A DNA stretch of 64,000 bases from Luteolibacter sp. SL250 (lineage in GTDB: Bacteria; Verrucomicrobiota; Verrucomicrobiia; Verrucomicrobiales; Akkermansiaceae). Location: the NCBI RefSeq assembly GCF_026625605.1, contig NZ_CP113054.1, forward strand, positions 3,782,001 to 3,846,000, in the 5' to 3' direction. The position numbers and the translations under genes are program-made. Below the pieces are notes generated by a model. The model was given only the letters and a program-made list of their open reading frames with translations, was not told the DNA's origin and did not search any database. Positions 15,619 to 25,174 of this stretch are shown here, piece after piece. Numbering within the stretch: the stretch's first letter is position 1; every line of letters begins with the position of its first letter.

Positions 15619-17934
15619 TCAGCGGGTGGAGAGGACGGCGGAGATGCGCTCGCGGAGGTTGAGGAGCTTCGCGGGGTCCGTGTCATAGGTGGTGACGCCG
15701 GTGACGAGGACTTCCTTCGCTTCCTTGAGCAGGGCCTCGGCCTTCGGGCCGCCGCGCTTTTCGAGGAGGGCGAGGTAGTCGTGGTCTTCCAGTCCGTCGC
15801 GGAGGGCTTCCATGCGCAGGCTGCTGAGCGGTGTGCCGTCCGGTCCGGGGTAGAGGAGGAGTCCGTCGCCGTGGTTTTTCACCAACTTCCAGGTGGTGCG
15901 GGTTCCGCCGGATTTCCACCAGTCCAGGTTCCCGGCGTTGGCGGGCCAGGTCTGGTAGAGGTCCCAGTATTCGAATCCCTTCGCACCTTCCCGGTAGCAG
16001 ATCCACGGCAGGATGCGCGCGTCCACCAGTGGATACTCGACGAAGATGTTGGGCCGCTCGCTGGGCCAGACGCAGACGGAGAGGGTGATCTCATGGCCGG
16101 TCTTGAGCTGCTCCGGTCCGCCTGCCTGTTCATACTGGCCGTAGTAGAGGTCCCAGATGTCGGCGTGGCCGGAGAGGGCCTGGACGCCTTTGAACTCGTT
16201 GAGGCACTGCATGACGGGCATGTCGGGCAGGGTCTTCTTGGAGAGGTCGTACATCTCCTTGCAGACGTCCCACTCGCGGAGGCTTTCGTGGTCGGAGGCC
16301 TCGTCGAGGTTGTAGAAGACGGCGGAGCCGTAGATGCCCTTTTCCTTCAGGTGGCGGGCGTAGGCTTTGAGGAAGTCCTCCAGCTCGCGCTTGAAGGTGT
16401 CATCATACTCGCCGCCGCCGAACTTGCGGAAGCGCGGGACCGTCACGATGGGGAAGCGGGTGACGTAGGGCTTCATGATGTCGATCCAGCGGTCGAGCTT
16501 GGCGAAATCATAGCCGCCGCCGGACTTTTTCGGCACGCCGGGGGTCTTCCAGCCCCAGCCGTTGAGGAGTCCGCCGGGTGGCATGCGGAGCTTCGACGCC
16601 TCCAGCACCATGCGGTCGGCGATCTTTCCGCCGGGGTCCTGGCCGTAGAACTTGGTGACGTTCTCCTCCCCGCTGCCGAGGACGAGGGTGGTGAGGGTGC
16701 TTTTCACCGGCAGGGTGAACGGATGGACGCGCACCTTCATGGGCAGGGCGACTTTCTTCCCGCCGCCGGTGATGGTGAGGCCGCCGGAGTAGAGGCCGGG
16801 TGCGGTGGTGGCGTCCGTGGTGACGGTGACGAGCAGCGGCTGGACCTCCCCTGCCCTGACGTCGAACGCGCCGTTGGGCAGCAGCGGGTCCGGCCACCAG
16901 CCGAGCTTGGTGGACTGGTAGGGGCGCTTGCCCTCGGTGGTGTCCACAAACCCGACGAGGTCGATCTTCACCTTTGACGCGGGGATCTTCCCGGCGGAGG
17001 AAACGAGGTCGCCGTCGAGGGTGACGGACGCGCCTTTCAGTTCCGCGCCGGTGGGGATGACGGCGAGCTGCGCGCCCTCGCTCTCGTTGCGGGCGAGGGC
17101 GATGTTGAGGGACTTCGCGAAGCCGCCGTGGTAGTCCTCATCCAGGAAGACGTGGGCGAGGCCGGTGGTGATGCCGACGGCGAAGCCGCCGTCCGCGCCC
17201 TGGTGGCGGCCGATGATGTCGAAGGCCTTTCCCCTGACCTCCCGCACGGCGGCGAGGGTGGAGGCTCCGGCAGCCCCGGTGACGAGCTGGTCGATGGCGG
17301 CCTTCACCCCGCCGTCGGTGCCGTAGGCGTCCCCCCAGGCGCGGATCTCCTGCAGCTCCCGCTGGGCGCGCTTCCCATCATCCGGCGTGACGATGGTGGC
17401 GCTGACCTCATCCAGGTAGAAGTCGCCGGTGCCGAAGTGGTAGAACCAGAGGCCGATCTTCGGCTCCTCCTGGCCGTTGGCACCCTTTGGCACGGTGACG
17501 CGGGTTTCGTACTGCTGCCAGTCGGTGGAGGAGCCGATGTTGATCTTGTGCCAGCCGTTGTTGTTGGGCTCGCCCTCGAGGTTGGCGAAGATGCCGCCTT
17601 TGAGGTTGTCGGTCTTCGCCCAGAAGCGGATGCGGAGGACCTCGCCGGCCTTTGCGGGGAAGCCTCCGTTGTAGCAGAGGTGGGCGCGGCCGGTCTTTGT
17701 GCCGGAGATTTTCGCGGCCTTGCCGGTCTTTCCTTCAGCGAGGGTGAAGGTGTATTCGCCACCCTGGCTGGCGCGTCCGGCCCAGCCGGAGAAGGGGACC
17801 TCATCCCCCTGCCCCGCTTCGTCGAAGGTGCCGTTGGTGAGCTTTTCGGGGCCGCTGATCTCCTCCAGCGCGTGGACGTGGTGGGGCCATGCGACGGTGA
17901 GCAGCAGGGCGGGCAGGACTTTCTTCGGAATCAT
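15619..17934 (-). CDS. Secreted DUF4091 (GH123-like) glycoside hydrolase-type protein
   Basis: 771 residues. The signal peptide is KKVLPALLLTVAWPHHVHA. Residues about 30-180 form a carbohydrate-binding-like jelly roll (LTNGTFDEAGQG…FYLDEV). The middle is an Ig-like domain (VTTDATTAPGLYSGGLTITG, MKVRVHPFTLP). The C-terminal TIM-barrel region has the acidic pair YNLDEASDHE and the DUF4091 block IDARILPWICYREGAKGFEYWDL-like (ends only). This family is related to GH123 beta-N-acetylgalactosaminidases, which fits a neighbouring PIG-L deacetylase acting on amino sugars. The start lies 38 bp downstream of the PIG-L start region on the same strand. Confidence 0.85.
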   Translation of the reverse strand: MIPKKVLPALLLTVAWPHHVHALEEISGPEKLTNGTFDEAGQGDEVPFSGWAGRASQGGEYTFTLAEGKTGKAAKISGTKTGRAHLCYNGGFPAKAGEVLRIRFWAKTDNLKGGIFANLEGEPNNNGWHKINIGSSTDWQQYETRVTVPKGANGQEEPKIGLWFYHFGTGDFYLDEVSATIVTPDDGKRAQRELQEIRAWGDAYGTDGGVKAAIDQLVTGAAGASTLAAVREVRGKAFDIIGRHQGADGGFAVGITTGLAHVFLDEDYHGGFAKSLNIALARNESEGAQLAVIPTGAELKGASVTLDGDLVSSAGKIPASKVKIDLVGFVDTTEGKRPYQSTKLGWWPDPLLPNGAFDVRAGEVQPLLVTVTTDATTAPGLYSGGLTITGGGKKVALPMKVRVHPFTLPVKSTLTTLVLGSGEENVTKFYGQDPGGKIADRMVLEASKLRMPPGGLLNGWGWKTPGVPKKSGGGYDFAKLDRWIDIMKPYVTRFPIVTVPRFRKFGGGEYDDTFKRELEDFLKAYARHLKEKGIYGSAVFYNLDEASDHESLREWDVCKEMYDLSKKTLPDMPVMQCLNEFKGVQALSGHADIWDLYYGQYEQAGGPEQLKTGHEITLSVCVWPSERPNIFVEYPLVDARILPWICYREGAKGFEYWDLYQTWPANAGNLDWWKSGGTRTTWKLVKNHGDGLLLYPGPDGTPLSSLRMEALRDGLEDHDYLALLEKRGGPKAEALLKEAKEVLVTGVTTYDTDPAKLLNLRERISAVLSTR

Positions 17935-17976
17935 GAACTCTGGCGGTATTGGATGTTGGTTTTCTGGAAAATGGAA

Positions 17977-18792
17977 TCAGGCGTTGCGGCGGCGGCGGAT
18001 GAGGCACACGGCGGCGAGGAGTGAGGCGGAGGCAGCCATGGAGGATGGCTCCGGCACGGTGACGAGGCTGACCTCGAAGTCCTGGATGCGGACGGCGTTG
18101 CTGCTGCCGATGGACTCGAAGTAGAAGCCGACCTCGGTGACGCCGGGGATGACGCCGCCGGAGGCGATGGAGGCGGGGGTGCCGTCACCGTTGACGTTGA
18201 TGTCATTGGCGGGGTTGTAGGCGAAGAAGCTGAGGGCCGGGAGGTTGGCGGTGGTCTGGTCCCCGCTGGCGGTGTAGATGCGGGAGGAGATGTAATATTG
18301 TCCGCCGGAGCGCAGGACGAGGCGCCCGCTGTCCGCGGCCTGGTTGGCGTAGGTGGTGATGTTGAGGCGGACGGACGAGGTAGCGTCAAAGCCGACCTCG
18401 CCGGTGTTCATGCCGTTGAGGAAGTCCTGCTGCTTCCAGAGGAGGAGGAAGCCGGTGTTGTTGGGCGGGTCCGGGGTGAAGGCGTCGGAGCCTTTCAGCT
18501 CGATGCGGTCGAGGCCGCCGTTGTTCACGACCATGCCGAAGGTGGTACTGGTTCCCTGGTAGATGCCGCCGATGAAGGAGCGGGCGTCACCGTAGAAGAC
18601 GGAGCTGGTGCCGGAGTAGTTGGTGGAGGGACTGAGCTGGCCCGGCTCCCCGCCGGTGAAGCCGTTCGGCTCGAAGGCATTCCCGGTGCCGTAGTCACCG
18701 CCCCAGTTGACGGCGAGGGTGGCGGCTCCGGCGTGCGCCGCCATGAGGATGGAGCAGGAAAGGAGGAGCCGGAGGAAAGCGTGGGATTTCAT
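17977..18792 (-). CDS. PEP-CTERM sorting-domain protein
   Basis: 271 residues. Signal peptide FLRLLLSCSILMAAHAGAA; Ser/Thr/Asn-rich beta-type body with VVNNGGLDRIELKGSDAF; C-terminus VPEPSSMAASASLLAAVCL with tail RRRRNA. Shorter on repeats than its neighbours and not obviously a member of the LMLDFGP subfamily. Exported surface protein. Confidence 0.88.
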   Translation of the reverse strand: MKSHAFLRLLLSCSILMAAHAGAATLAVNWGGDYGTGNAFEPNGFTGGEPGQLSPSTNYSGTSSVFYGDARSFIGGIYQGTSTTFGMVVNNGGLDRIELKGSDAFTPDPPNNTGFLLLWKQQDFLNGMNTGEVGFDATSSVRLNITTYANQAADSGRLVLRSGGQYYISSRIYTASGDQTTANLPALSFFAYNPANDINVNGDGTPASIASGGVIPGVTEVGFYFESIGSSNAVRIQDFEVSLVTVPEPSSMAASASLLAAVCLIRRRRNA

Positions 18793-18943
18793 GGGTGGAT
18801 GGAGGGATTCAGGATGCAGGTTTCAGGATGCGGGCGGATTTTTGGGCGTGGTTCTCCCGTGTGTCCGCATGGTGGTTCATGCGGACCTGGAGATTTCCCC
18901 CTCCGTGGAGAGGGGCGTGGCATCATCCGGGACGGTCCTGGGT

Positions 18944-19735
18944 TCAGGCGCGCCTGCGGCGGAGCAGCGGCAGGAGGAGCGCGCCGGACAGCAGGGCGGC
19001 GGATGGCTCCGGCACCTGCTGGACGATCTGGATGGAGTTCATGAAGCCGCGGAACTGGCTGTCCGCGTCCGTGCCCTGGGTGGCGATGTTGAGAGCCTGG
19101 CCGGCGGCGAGGGTGATGGTGTGTTTCGAGTAGTTCACGCCCTCGATCCAGGCGGCGGTGGAAGTCGCGGCGGTGTAGTTGATGCTGATGGGCGTGAGGC
19201 CGGAGAAGTCGAAGTTCTCCCCGGCGACACCGGCGCCGACGTAGGAGTTGGCGATCGTGCTGCCGGTGTTGGTGTTCCGTCCGACGACGAAAATTTCATA
19301 GATCCCGGCGGCGAGGCCGGTGATCTGGATGCCGAGGCTCTGGTTGGCCACACCGAAGATGCCGTCCCGGCCGACGGAGGTGGCGGCGTAGATGCCACCA
19401 CCTGATGGCCACAGGGTGCCCAGTGCGCTGGATGAGTTGGGCGCGGTTGCGTAGTTGACGACGGTGGGCGTGCCGGAGCCGGGGGCGACGCCGAGGTTGA
19501 CGGAGACTCCGGTGGCGGTGCCTCCGCCGGACCAGGTGAGGGAGCTGACGTCCGCCTTCTCGATCTTGTTCCATGAGCCGTCGGTGAATCCGCCGCCAGC
19601 CACGGTGTGGTAGGGGCTGTTGGTGAGGTCCGCCCCGGCCGCGGTGGTCGGCCCGAAGTCGAGCATGAGGATGGATCCGCTGGCGGAGATGGCGGAGAGG
19701 GAGGCGATCAGTGGAACGAGAATGTGTGTGTTCAT
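18944..19735 (-). CDS. PEP-CTERM sorting-domain protein
   Basis: 263 residues. Signal peptide ILVPLIASLSAISASGS; mature start LMLDFGPTTAAGADLTNSPY; conserved block SVGRDGIFGVANQSLGIQIT; C-terminus VPEPSAALLSGALLLPLL plus RRRRA. The paralogue of 11275-12051 and 48046-48864. Between it and the previous PEP-CTERM gene lie 150 bp with no feature. Upstream (19736-19969) is a divergent intergenic region of lower GC with several T-rich stretches, where promoters for both directions are likely but not assignable. Confidence 0.9.
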   Translation of the reverse strand: MNTHILVPLIASLSAISASGSILMLDFGPTTAAGADLTNSPYHTVAGGGFTDGSWNKIEKADVSSLTWSGGGTATGVSVNLGVAPGSGTPTVVNYATAPNSSSALGTLWPSGGGIYAATSVGRDGIFGVANQSLGIQITGLAAGIYEIFVVGRNTNTGSTIANSYVGAGVAGENFDFSGLTPISINYTAATSTAAWIEGVNYSKHTITLAAGQALNIATQGTDADSQFRGFMNSIQIVQQVPEPSAALLSGALLLPLLRRRRA

Positions 19736-19969
19736 GGGGAGGTGGTGTTGATTCGCGTTTGGCTGGAACTATCACCTCATGCTTCCCCGCGATGTGATTC
19801 CTTCCAATTCGATTCGATGCTCCTCTGGTTTGTGTTTTTGATCTTTTTCTGACACGCGCCGACAGACCCGACCGCCCATGATGTCAGAATAGTATGATTT
19901 CCGCTGTTTTCGATCCTTTCCCGTATTTGCTTTAAAAGGCGTGGTCCATGTCCCGGTAATGCCGGAACC

Positions 19970-22900
19970 ATGGCCAGAGGACCCCTCATTTCCGGATGGA
20001 TTACGCGATCCATATCCCCCGCGGGAAAGATGACCGGCGCGCTGCTGGGGCTGCTGCTGGCGGCCCCTGTGCTGCACGCGGAAGTGGTCATCAATGAATT
20101 CCATCCGAAGCCGGAGGACGGCCATGACCTGGAGGAATTCATCGAGCTGCACAACACGGGCGCGGCGGCGGTGGATGTGTCCGGCTGGCGGGTGGCGAAC
20201 GCGGTGACCTTCACGATCCCGGCGGGGACGAGCATCCCGGCCGGAGGGTATCTGGTGGTGGCGATGGATCCGGCGGCGGTCACGGCACGCTGGTCCGTGG
20301 GCGCGGTGGGACCGTGGAGCGGGAAGCTGAACTCGACGGGGGAAATGATCGAGCTGCGGGACGCGGGCGGCGCGCTGCGGGACGGCGTGGACTACAAGTT
20401 CGGCTTTCCATGGCCGAGCATGATCGACGGTGAGGGTGCGTCCGCGGAGCTGATCCACCCGGAGCTGGACAACGCGGCGGGCAGCGCGTGGCGGGCGTCC
20501 GGCGCACCGGCGGGGATGGGCGCGTATGTGCCGGCAGCGCCGACGCCCGGGGCGCGCAACAGCATTTACACGCCGCTGGCGCAGACGCCACCGGTGATCT
20601 CCCAGGTGTCCCACCAGCCGCGGCAGCCGGTGTCCGGACAGGAGGTGGTGGTGACGGCGACGGTGCAGGACCCGGATGGCGTGGGGCCGGTGACGCTGGA
20701 GTACCAGGTGGTGGAGCCGGGTTCCTACATCCGCATCTCCGACGCGGCGTATGCGACGGGCTGGGTGCAGGCGCCGATGACGCACGAGGGCGGCGGGGTG
20801 CACCGCGCGGTGGTGCCGGGGACGGTGCAGGCGAACCGCAGGCTGGTGCGCTACCGCATCGTCTTCGAGGACAGTCCTGGCAACCGGACGCGGGCACCCT
20901 TCGCGGATGACGGGCAGCCGAACTTCGCCTGGTATGTGTATGACGGTGTGCCGGAGTGGAAGGGCGCGCTGCGGCCGTCCACGGTGATCCCGGCGAACCC
21001 GACACCGCTGCAGACGTTCTCCCCGGCGACGCTGACGTCCGTCCCGGTCTATACGCTGATCACGACGGGCACGGATGTACTAAACTCCCAGTACAACACC
21101 TCCTTCCGGGAGGTGAGGATGCGCGGGACGCTGGTGGTGGACGGGATCGTCTATGAAAACATCGAGTACCGGAACAGGGGGCAGTTCTCCACCTACCAGT
21201 CCGGGAAGAACAAGTGGCGCTTCTACTTCAACCCGGGGCGGGACCTGGCGGCGAAGAACCATTTCGGCGTGCCGTATGCGGAGACGTGGGGGAGCTTTTC
21301 CGCGAACGCGAACGCGAGCCCGTGGGTGCCGGTGAACCGCGGGAGCGCGGGGATGGAGGAGGCGATGTCGCTGAAGGCGCACACGCTGGCGGGGGGACTG
21401 GCGCCGCACACGCACTACTACCACTTCCGCGTGGTGAGGAACGCGCAGGAAACACCGGCCGCGGGGACGATGGTGGGCGACCCGGTGTCCACGGGCGGGA
21501 ACATCGACGGACAGTACGCGGGGGATTTCTGGGGGCTGTATCTGGCGGTGGAGAAGGTGGGCGGCGGCTTCCTGGATGAACGCGGGCTGCCTGACGGGAA
21601 CATCTACAAGATCGAGGAAAACGAGGGCGACCCGGAGACGGTGCTGCCGGGATTCCCGCTGGACTCCAGCGACTGGAAGGCGTTCCGCGACACGTCCAGC
21701 AAGACCATCCCGACGGCGGCGTGGTGGCGGGAGAACATGGACATGGACAGCTACTACACGTTCCACGCGCTGAACCGCCTGTTCGGCAACATCGACCTGC
21801 GGCCGGGTGAGAACCACCTGTTCTACCACCGGTCGTCGGACAACCGGTGGCTGCCCATCCCGTGGGACATGGACATGATGTTCATCGCGAAGACGCACAA
21901 GTCCGGGACGATCGACCAGCACCGTTCGATCGTCTATCATCCGGAGCTGGCGCTGGAGTTCCGGAACCGTGCGCGGGAGGTGCTGGACCTGCTGGCGTCC
22001 GACGCGGACCCGGCGGGCGGGCAGATCGGCCAGTTGGTGGATGAGTACCGGCAGATCCTGTCACCACCGGGGACGACGGACAACTGGGCGAACGCGGACG
22101 CGGCGCTGTGGAACCTGCACCCACGGACGAAAGGGACGGTGGTGACGGCGACGGGCCTGGGCGGGACGAGCGGGTCCGAAAACCACCGGGGGAACTTTTT
22201 CCGCACGCCGCTGGACTCCATCCATGACGGGGGGACGTGGACACGGTGGCTGCGGGATCCTTCCTTCACGGGGACGGCGGGCTTCGAGGACATGGCGAAG
22301 TACTACATCGACTATGCGACGGACACGTGGCCGGGAGGGAACTGGGCGGCGAACAACGGCAGGCAGCTTGGCTACGGCTACCAGTATCTGCTGAAGGAGT
22401 CGCTGGACGCGGCGATCCCGTCCCGCCCGGTGATCTCCTACACGGGGGAGCCGGGGCACCCGGTGGATGCGATGCGTTTCACCTCATCCGCGTATGCGGG
22501 GGTGAACGCGCACGCGGAGACGCAGTGGAGGGTGTCCCGCATCTCCGCACCGGGGGTGGCGGGCTACACGGCGGAGGAGGGCAGGAAATACGAGATCACC
22601 CCGACATGGACGGCGGCGACGACGGGCATGGCGCTGGACGTGCCGGTGTCCGCGGTGACGGTGGGGAAAACATACCGGGTGCGGGTGCGGCACCGTGACA
22701 CGACGGGCCGGTGGTCCCACTGGTCCGCGCCGGAGCAACTGGTGGCGGGGGCACCCGCGGCGACGCTGGTGCACTACTGGAACTTCAACCCGCAGGTGCT
22801 GGCGGACGCGCTGGTGCCGAACCACGGCACGGGTGGCTCCATCTCCACGACGCCGGGTGGGACGACGGCTTTCCTGACGGACACGGGGCAGGATTTCAAA

Positions 22901-23710
22901 GGCGCGAATGCGAAGGACCCGGACGGCGACGGCACGCCGGATGCGGCGGGCCGCCACCTGCGGGTGAACAACCCCATCGGCTCCACGGTGGTGTTCCGGC
23001 TGCCGACGACGGGCTACAAGGATGTGACGGCGACGGTGGAGACACGGCGGTCCGGCTCCGGCGCGGGGACGCAGACGTGGACCTACACGGTGGACGGCAC
23101 GACCTTTCTGCCGCTGCGTGAGGTGACGGTGGTGGACGGGACGCCGGTGGTGGAGGAGTTCAACCTGAAGGCGGTGGACGGTGCGGAGGACAACGCGTTG
23201 TTCGCGCTGAAGGTGGTGTTCTCCGCCGGGGCGGGCGGCACGGGCGGGAACAACCGGTTCGACAACCTCGCGCTGGCGGGCATCCCCATTTCCCCTGCGG
23301 CGGGTGGCTATGCGGCGTGGGCTGCGGCGGCCTTCACGGAGGCGGAGCTGGAGGATCCGGCGGTGTCCGCGTGGGACCGGGATGCGGACGGGGACGGCAG
23401 GCCGAACTTCATGGAATACGCGCTGGCCACGCTGCCGAAGACGGGCGACACGCCGGGGCTGGACCTGCGGTGGTCCATGGACGGCACGACGAGCAGGCCG
23501 GGGCTGGAGTTCACCCGCCCGCCGGACACGACGGGCCTGACCTACGAGCTGCTGGCCAGCGACGATCTGGAGGACTGGACGGTGGTGGCCACCGCGCCCG
23601 CCTCCACGCAGACGGTGGCGGGGATGGCGCGCGTGTTGTTCCGCGACCCGGAGTCCGATGACAAGGCGGGCCGCCGCTTCCTGAGACTGAGGGTGAGGTA
23701 TGCGCCGTGA
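19970..23710 (+). CDS. Large secreted protein: lamin-tail domain plus CotH kinase-like domain
   Basis: 1246 residues. A long signal sequence (positively charged start, then MTGALLGLLLAAPVLHA; an alternative start is the ATG at 20030) leads to a lamin-tail domain (about 37-150) with VVINEFHPKP and AVDVSGWRV. Residues about 200-330 look like a fibronectin/Ig-like domain. The CotH-type kinase domain (about 350-800) includes PWDMDMMF near 630, which resembles the metal-binding D-x-D of CotH. The C-terminal part is a lectin-like beta domain (LVHYWNFNPQ…) and a last segment typical of verrucomicrobial exoproteins. Likely a surface protein with a possible phosphotransfer activity; no PEP-CTERM signal is present. 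Confidence 0.85.
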   Translation: MARGPLISGWITRSISPAGKMTGALLGLLLAAPVLHAEVVINEFHPKPEDGHDLEEFIELHNTGAAAVDVSGWRVANAVTFTIPAGTSIPAGGYLVVAMDPAAVTARWSVGAVGPWSGKLNSTGEMIELRDAGGALRDGVDYKFGFPWPSMIDGEGASAELIHPELDNAAGSAWRASGAPAGMGAYVPAAPTPGARNSIYTPLAQTPPVISQVSHQPRQPVSGQEVVVTATVQDPDGVGPVTLEYQVVEPGSYIRISDAAYATGWVQAPMTHEGGGVHRAVVPGTVQANRRLVRYRIVFEDSPGNRTRAPFADDGQPNFAWYVYDGVPEWKGALRPSTVIPANPTPLQTFSPATLTSVPVYTLITTGTDVLNSQYNTSFREVRMRGTLVVDGIVYENIEYRNRGQFSTYQSGKNKWRFYFNPGRDLAAKNHFGVPYAETWGSFSANANASPWVPVNRGSAGMEEAMSLKAHTLAGGLAPHTHYYHFRVVRNAQETPAAGTMVGDPVSTGGNIDGQYAGDFWGLYLAVEKVGGGFLDERGLPDGNIYKIEENEGDPETVLPGFPLDSSDWKAFRDTSSKTIPTAAWWRENMDMDSYYTFHALNRLFGNIDLRPGENHLFYHRSSDNRWLPIPWDMDMMFIAKTHKSGTIDQHRSIVYHPELALEFRNRAREVLDLLASDADPAGGQIGQLVDEYRQILSPPGTTDNWANADAALWNLHPRTKGTVVTATGLGGTSGSENHRGNFFRTPLDSIHDGGTWTRWLRDPSFTGTAGFEDMAKYYIDYATDTWPGGNWAANNGRQLGYGYQYLLKESLDAAIPSRPVISYTGEPGHPVDAMRFTSSAYAGVNAHAETQWRVSRISAPGVAGYTAEEGRKYEITPTWTAATTGMALDVPVSAVTVGKTYRVRVRHRDTTGRWSHWSAPEQLVAGAPAATLVHYWNFNPQVLADALVPNHGTGGSISTTPGGTTAFLTDTGQDFKGANAKDPDGDGTPDAAGRHLRVNNPIGSTVVFRLPTTGYKDVTATVETRRSGSGAGTQTWTYTVDGTTFLPLREVTVVDGTPVVEEFNLKAVDGAEDNALFALKVVFSAGAGGTGGNNRFDNLALAGIPISPAAGGYAAWAAAAFTEAELEDPAVSAWDRDADGDGRPNFMEYALATLPKTGDTPGLDLRWSMDGTTSRPGLEFTRPPDTTGLTYELLASDDLEDWTVVATAPASTQTVAGMARVLFRDPESDDKAGRRFLRLRVRYAP

Positions 23711-23789
23711 TCTGACAGCAGCGCGGACGGCGGTCCATTGCCTTTGGGGATCGGGAACGCTCATCAGGATGATCCGGTATTCATCAACC

Positions 23790-23956
23790 ACGGATTGCAC
23801 GGATTGCACGGATTGGTTCTTCAAAAGGTCGGCAGCATCACAATCCGTTAATCCTTTGATCCGTGTCCGGAGAAGGCTCCGCAACCGGATGATAGCCCAA
23901 GGCTCTGTGGAATCCGGACCTTGCGAAACCAAGCGGACTGAAGTCCGCGCTCCGTC
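23790..23956. repeat. Intergenic repeats: 9-nt tandem and GCGGACTGAAGTCCGC palindrome
   Basis: A run of the 9-nt unit CACGGATTG (about 23790-23816), followed by TTAATCCTTTGATCCGTG-like sequence, and a GCGGACTGAAGTCCGC palindrome at 23934-23949 like those at 14574 and 14630. No gene between 23711 and 23998. Confidence 0.6.
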
Positions 23957-23998
23957 CATACCTCCGCTTCCAATCCACCATCCACGATCCGAACCATC

Positions 23999-25099
23999 AT
24001 GCGCCCTATCCTGACCGCAGCCCTGCTTTCCGCAGCCATACCATCCCATGCACCAGCCGCCGTGCGGTTCAACGCGGAGTTCGAGCCGGGCAGCAAGTGG
24101 TTCACGGAAACATGGTCCGCGGCGGCGCGTGCGGAGATGCAGGCGTTCCTGACGGACCTGGGCGCCGTGTTCGACTCCGACGCGGTGGTGCGCGTGTCCA
24201 TCAATGACAACGAGACGGTGGCCTATGCGTCCGCGGGATCGACCTGGTCCCAGTACCACCGCCATGCGGAGACGGGCGGGCAGGTGTCCGCACCGGGGCT
24301 GTGGCTCATCATCGTGAAGGGCATGCAGCGGCCATCCGCGGCGTCCGACGTGACGCTGAGCTGGAACCTGGATGTGAACGCGCTGTACTCCGGCAGTTCC
24401 GGCGCGCTGATCAACAACATCCGCGGGCTGGGCCGGCATGAGATGCACCACGCGTTCGGCGCGTCCAGCTCCCTCTTTCTGGATGCGACGTCGGACCCGC
24501 GCGGAAAGTGGGTGACGGCGCGGCTGGTGGACACGCTCTACCGCGACCAGAACGGGAACGCGGTGCTGGGCGCGCCGGACAGCCTGGGCATCAGCTACCG
24601 GGTGAACAGCTTTCCGCTGGCGGCGAACTGGCAGAACGTGCGGAACCAGACGGGGCTTTATTTCGAAGCACGGGACCGCCATGGCCGGGTGGTGAAGATG
24701 CCGCCGGTCAGCGGGCCGGGCGGCACGAACGGATCCTACATCGACTTTTCCCACATCAGCGGGATCGCCTACGCGAACGACCATCCGTCATGGACGAACA
24801 TCGAGACGACGGACCTGAATTTCCTGCGGGCGATGGGCTACCCGCTGGCAGTGGACGCGCCGCTGCGCGAACGGCTGGCCACGGTGACGGCATTCGGTTT
24901 TTCCGCACCCACCGGCACGCTGACGTGCAACAGCCGCACCGGCCACCACTACCGCGTGGCGACCTCCCGCGATCTGGTGCGCTGGGCCATCCTGCCGGCG
25001 GGAAAGCCGGGCACGGGCGCGGCGCTCTCCTTCCCCCACCCCATCGACCGCACGGCGAACCCGCGGCAGTTTTATCAGGTCGTGGAGATCCCGGAGTGA
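23999..25099 (+). CDS. Secreted putative zinc metalloprotease-like protein
   Basis: 366 residues. Signal peptide ILTAALLSAAIPSHAPA. The sequence LGRHEMHHAFG (about 150) contains an H-E-x-x-H zincin motif, with a further DF-S-H-I-S-G-I-A-Y segment downstream. The N-terminal VRFNAEFEPGS and the overall layout match the uncharacterised secreted zincin-like proteins of PVC bacteria. The C-terminal 70 residues (HHYRVATSRDLVRWAILPAG) form a small beta domain often found at the end of verrucomicrobial exoproteins. The protease assignment rests on the motif only. Confidence 0.7.
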   Translation: MRPILTAALLSAAIPSHAPAAVRFNAEFEPGSKWFTETWSAAARAEMQAFLTDLGAVFDSDAVVRVSINDNETVAYASAGSTWSQYHRHAETGGQVSAPGLWLIIVKGMQRPSAASDVTLSWNLDVNALYSGSSGALINNIRGLGRHEMHHAFGASSSLFLDATSDPRGKWVTARLVDTLYRDQNGNAVLGAPDSLGISYRVNSFPLAANWQNVRNQTGLYFEARDRHGRVVKMPPVSGPGGTNGSYIDFSHISGIAYANDHPSWTNIETTDLNFLRAMGYPLAVDAPLRERLATVTAFGFSAPTGTLTCNSRTGHHYRVATSRDLVRWAILPAGKPGTGAALSFPHPIDRTANPRQFYQVVEIPE

Positions 25100-25174
25100 A
25101 AGGGGGGGGATGGGAACCGGAACCAACACCGGCGGGGAAAGGCCGGGCCCGCCATCCCACATCTGATTGCCCCG

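Noticed and set aside
15580..16977. + strand frame opposite the DUF4091 protein
   Set aside because: Antisense shadow; the - strand product has a signal peptide and recognisable domains.
22484..24784. 766-codon - strand frame opposite the CotH and protease genes
   Set aside because: Arg/His/Pro-rich antisense shadow spanning two unrelated + strand genes and their intergenic repeat.
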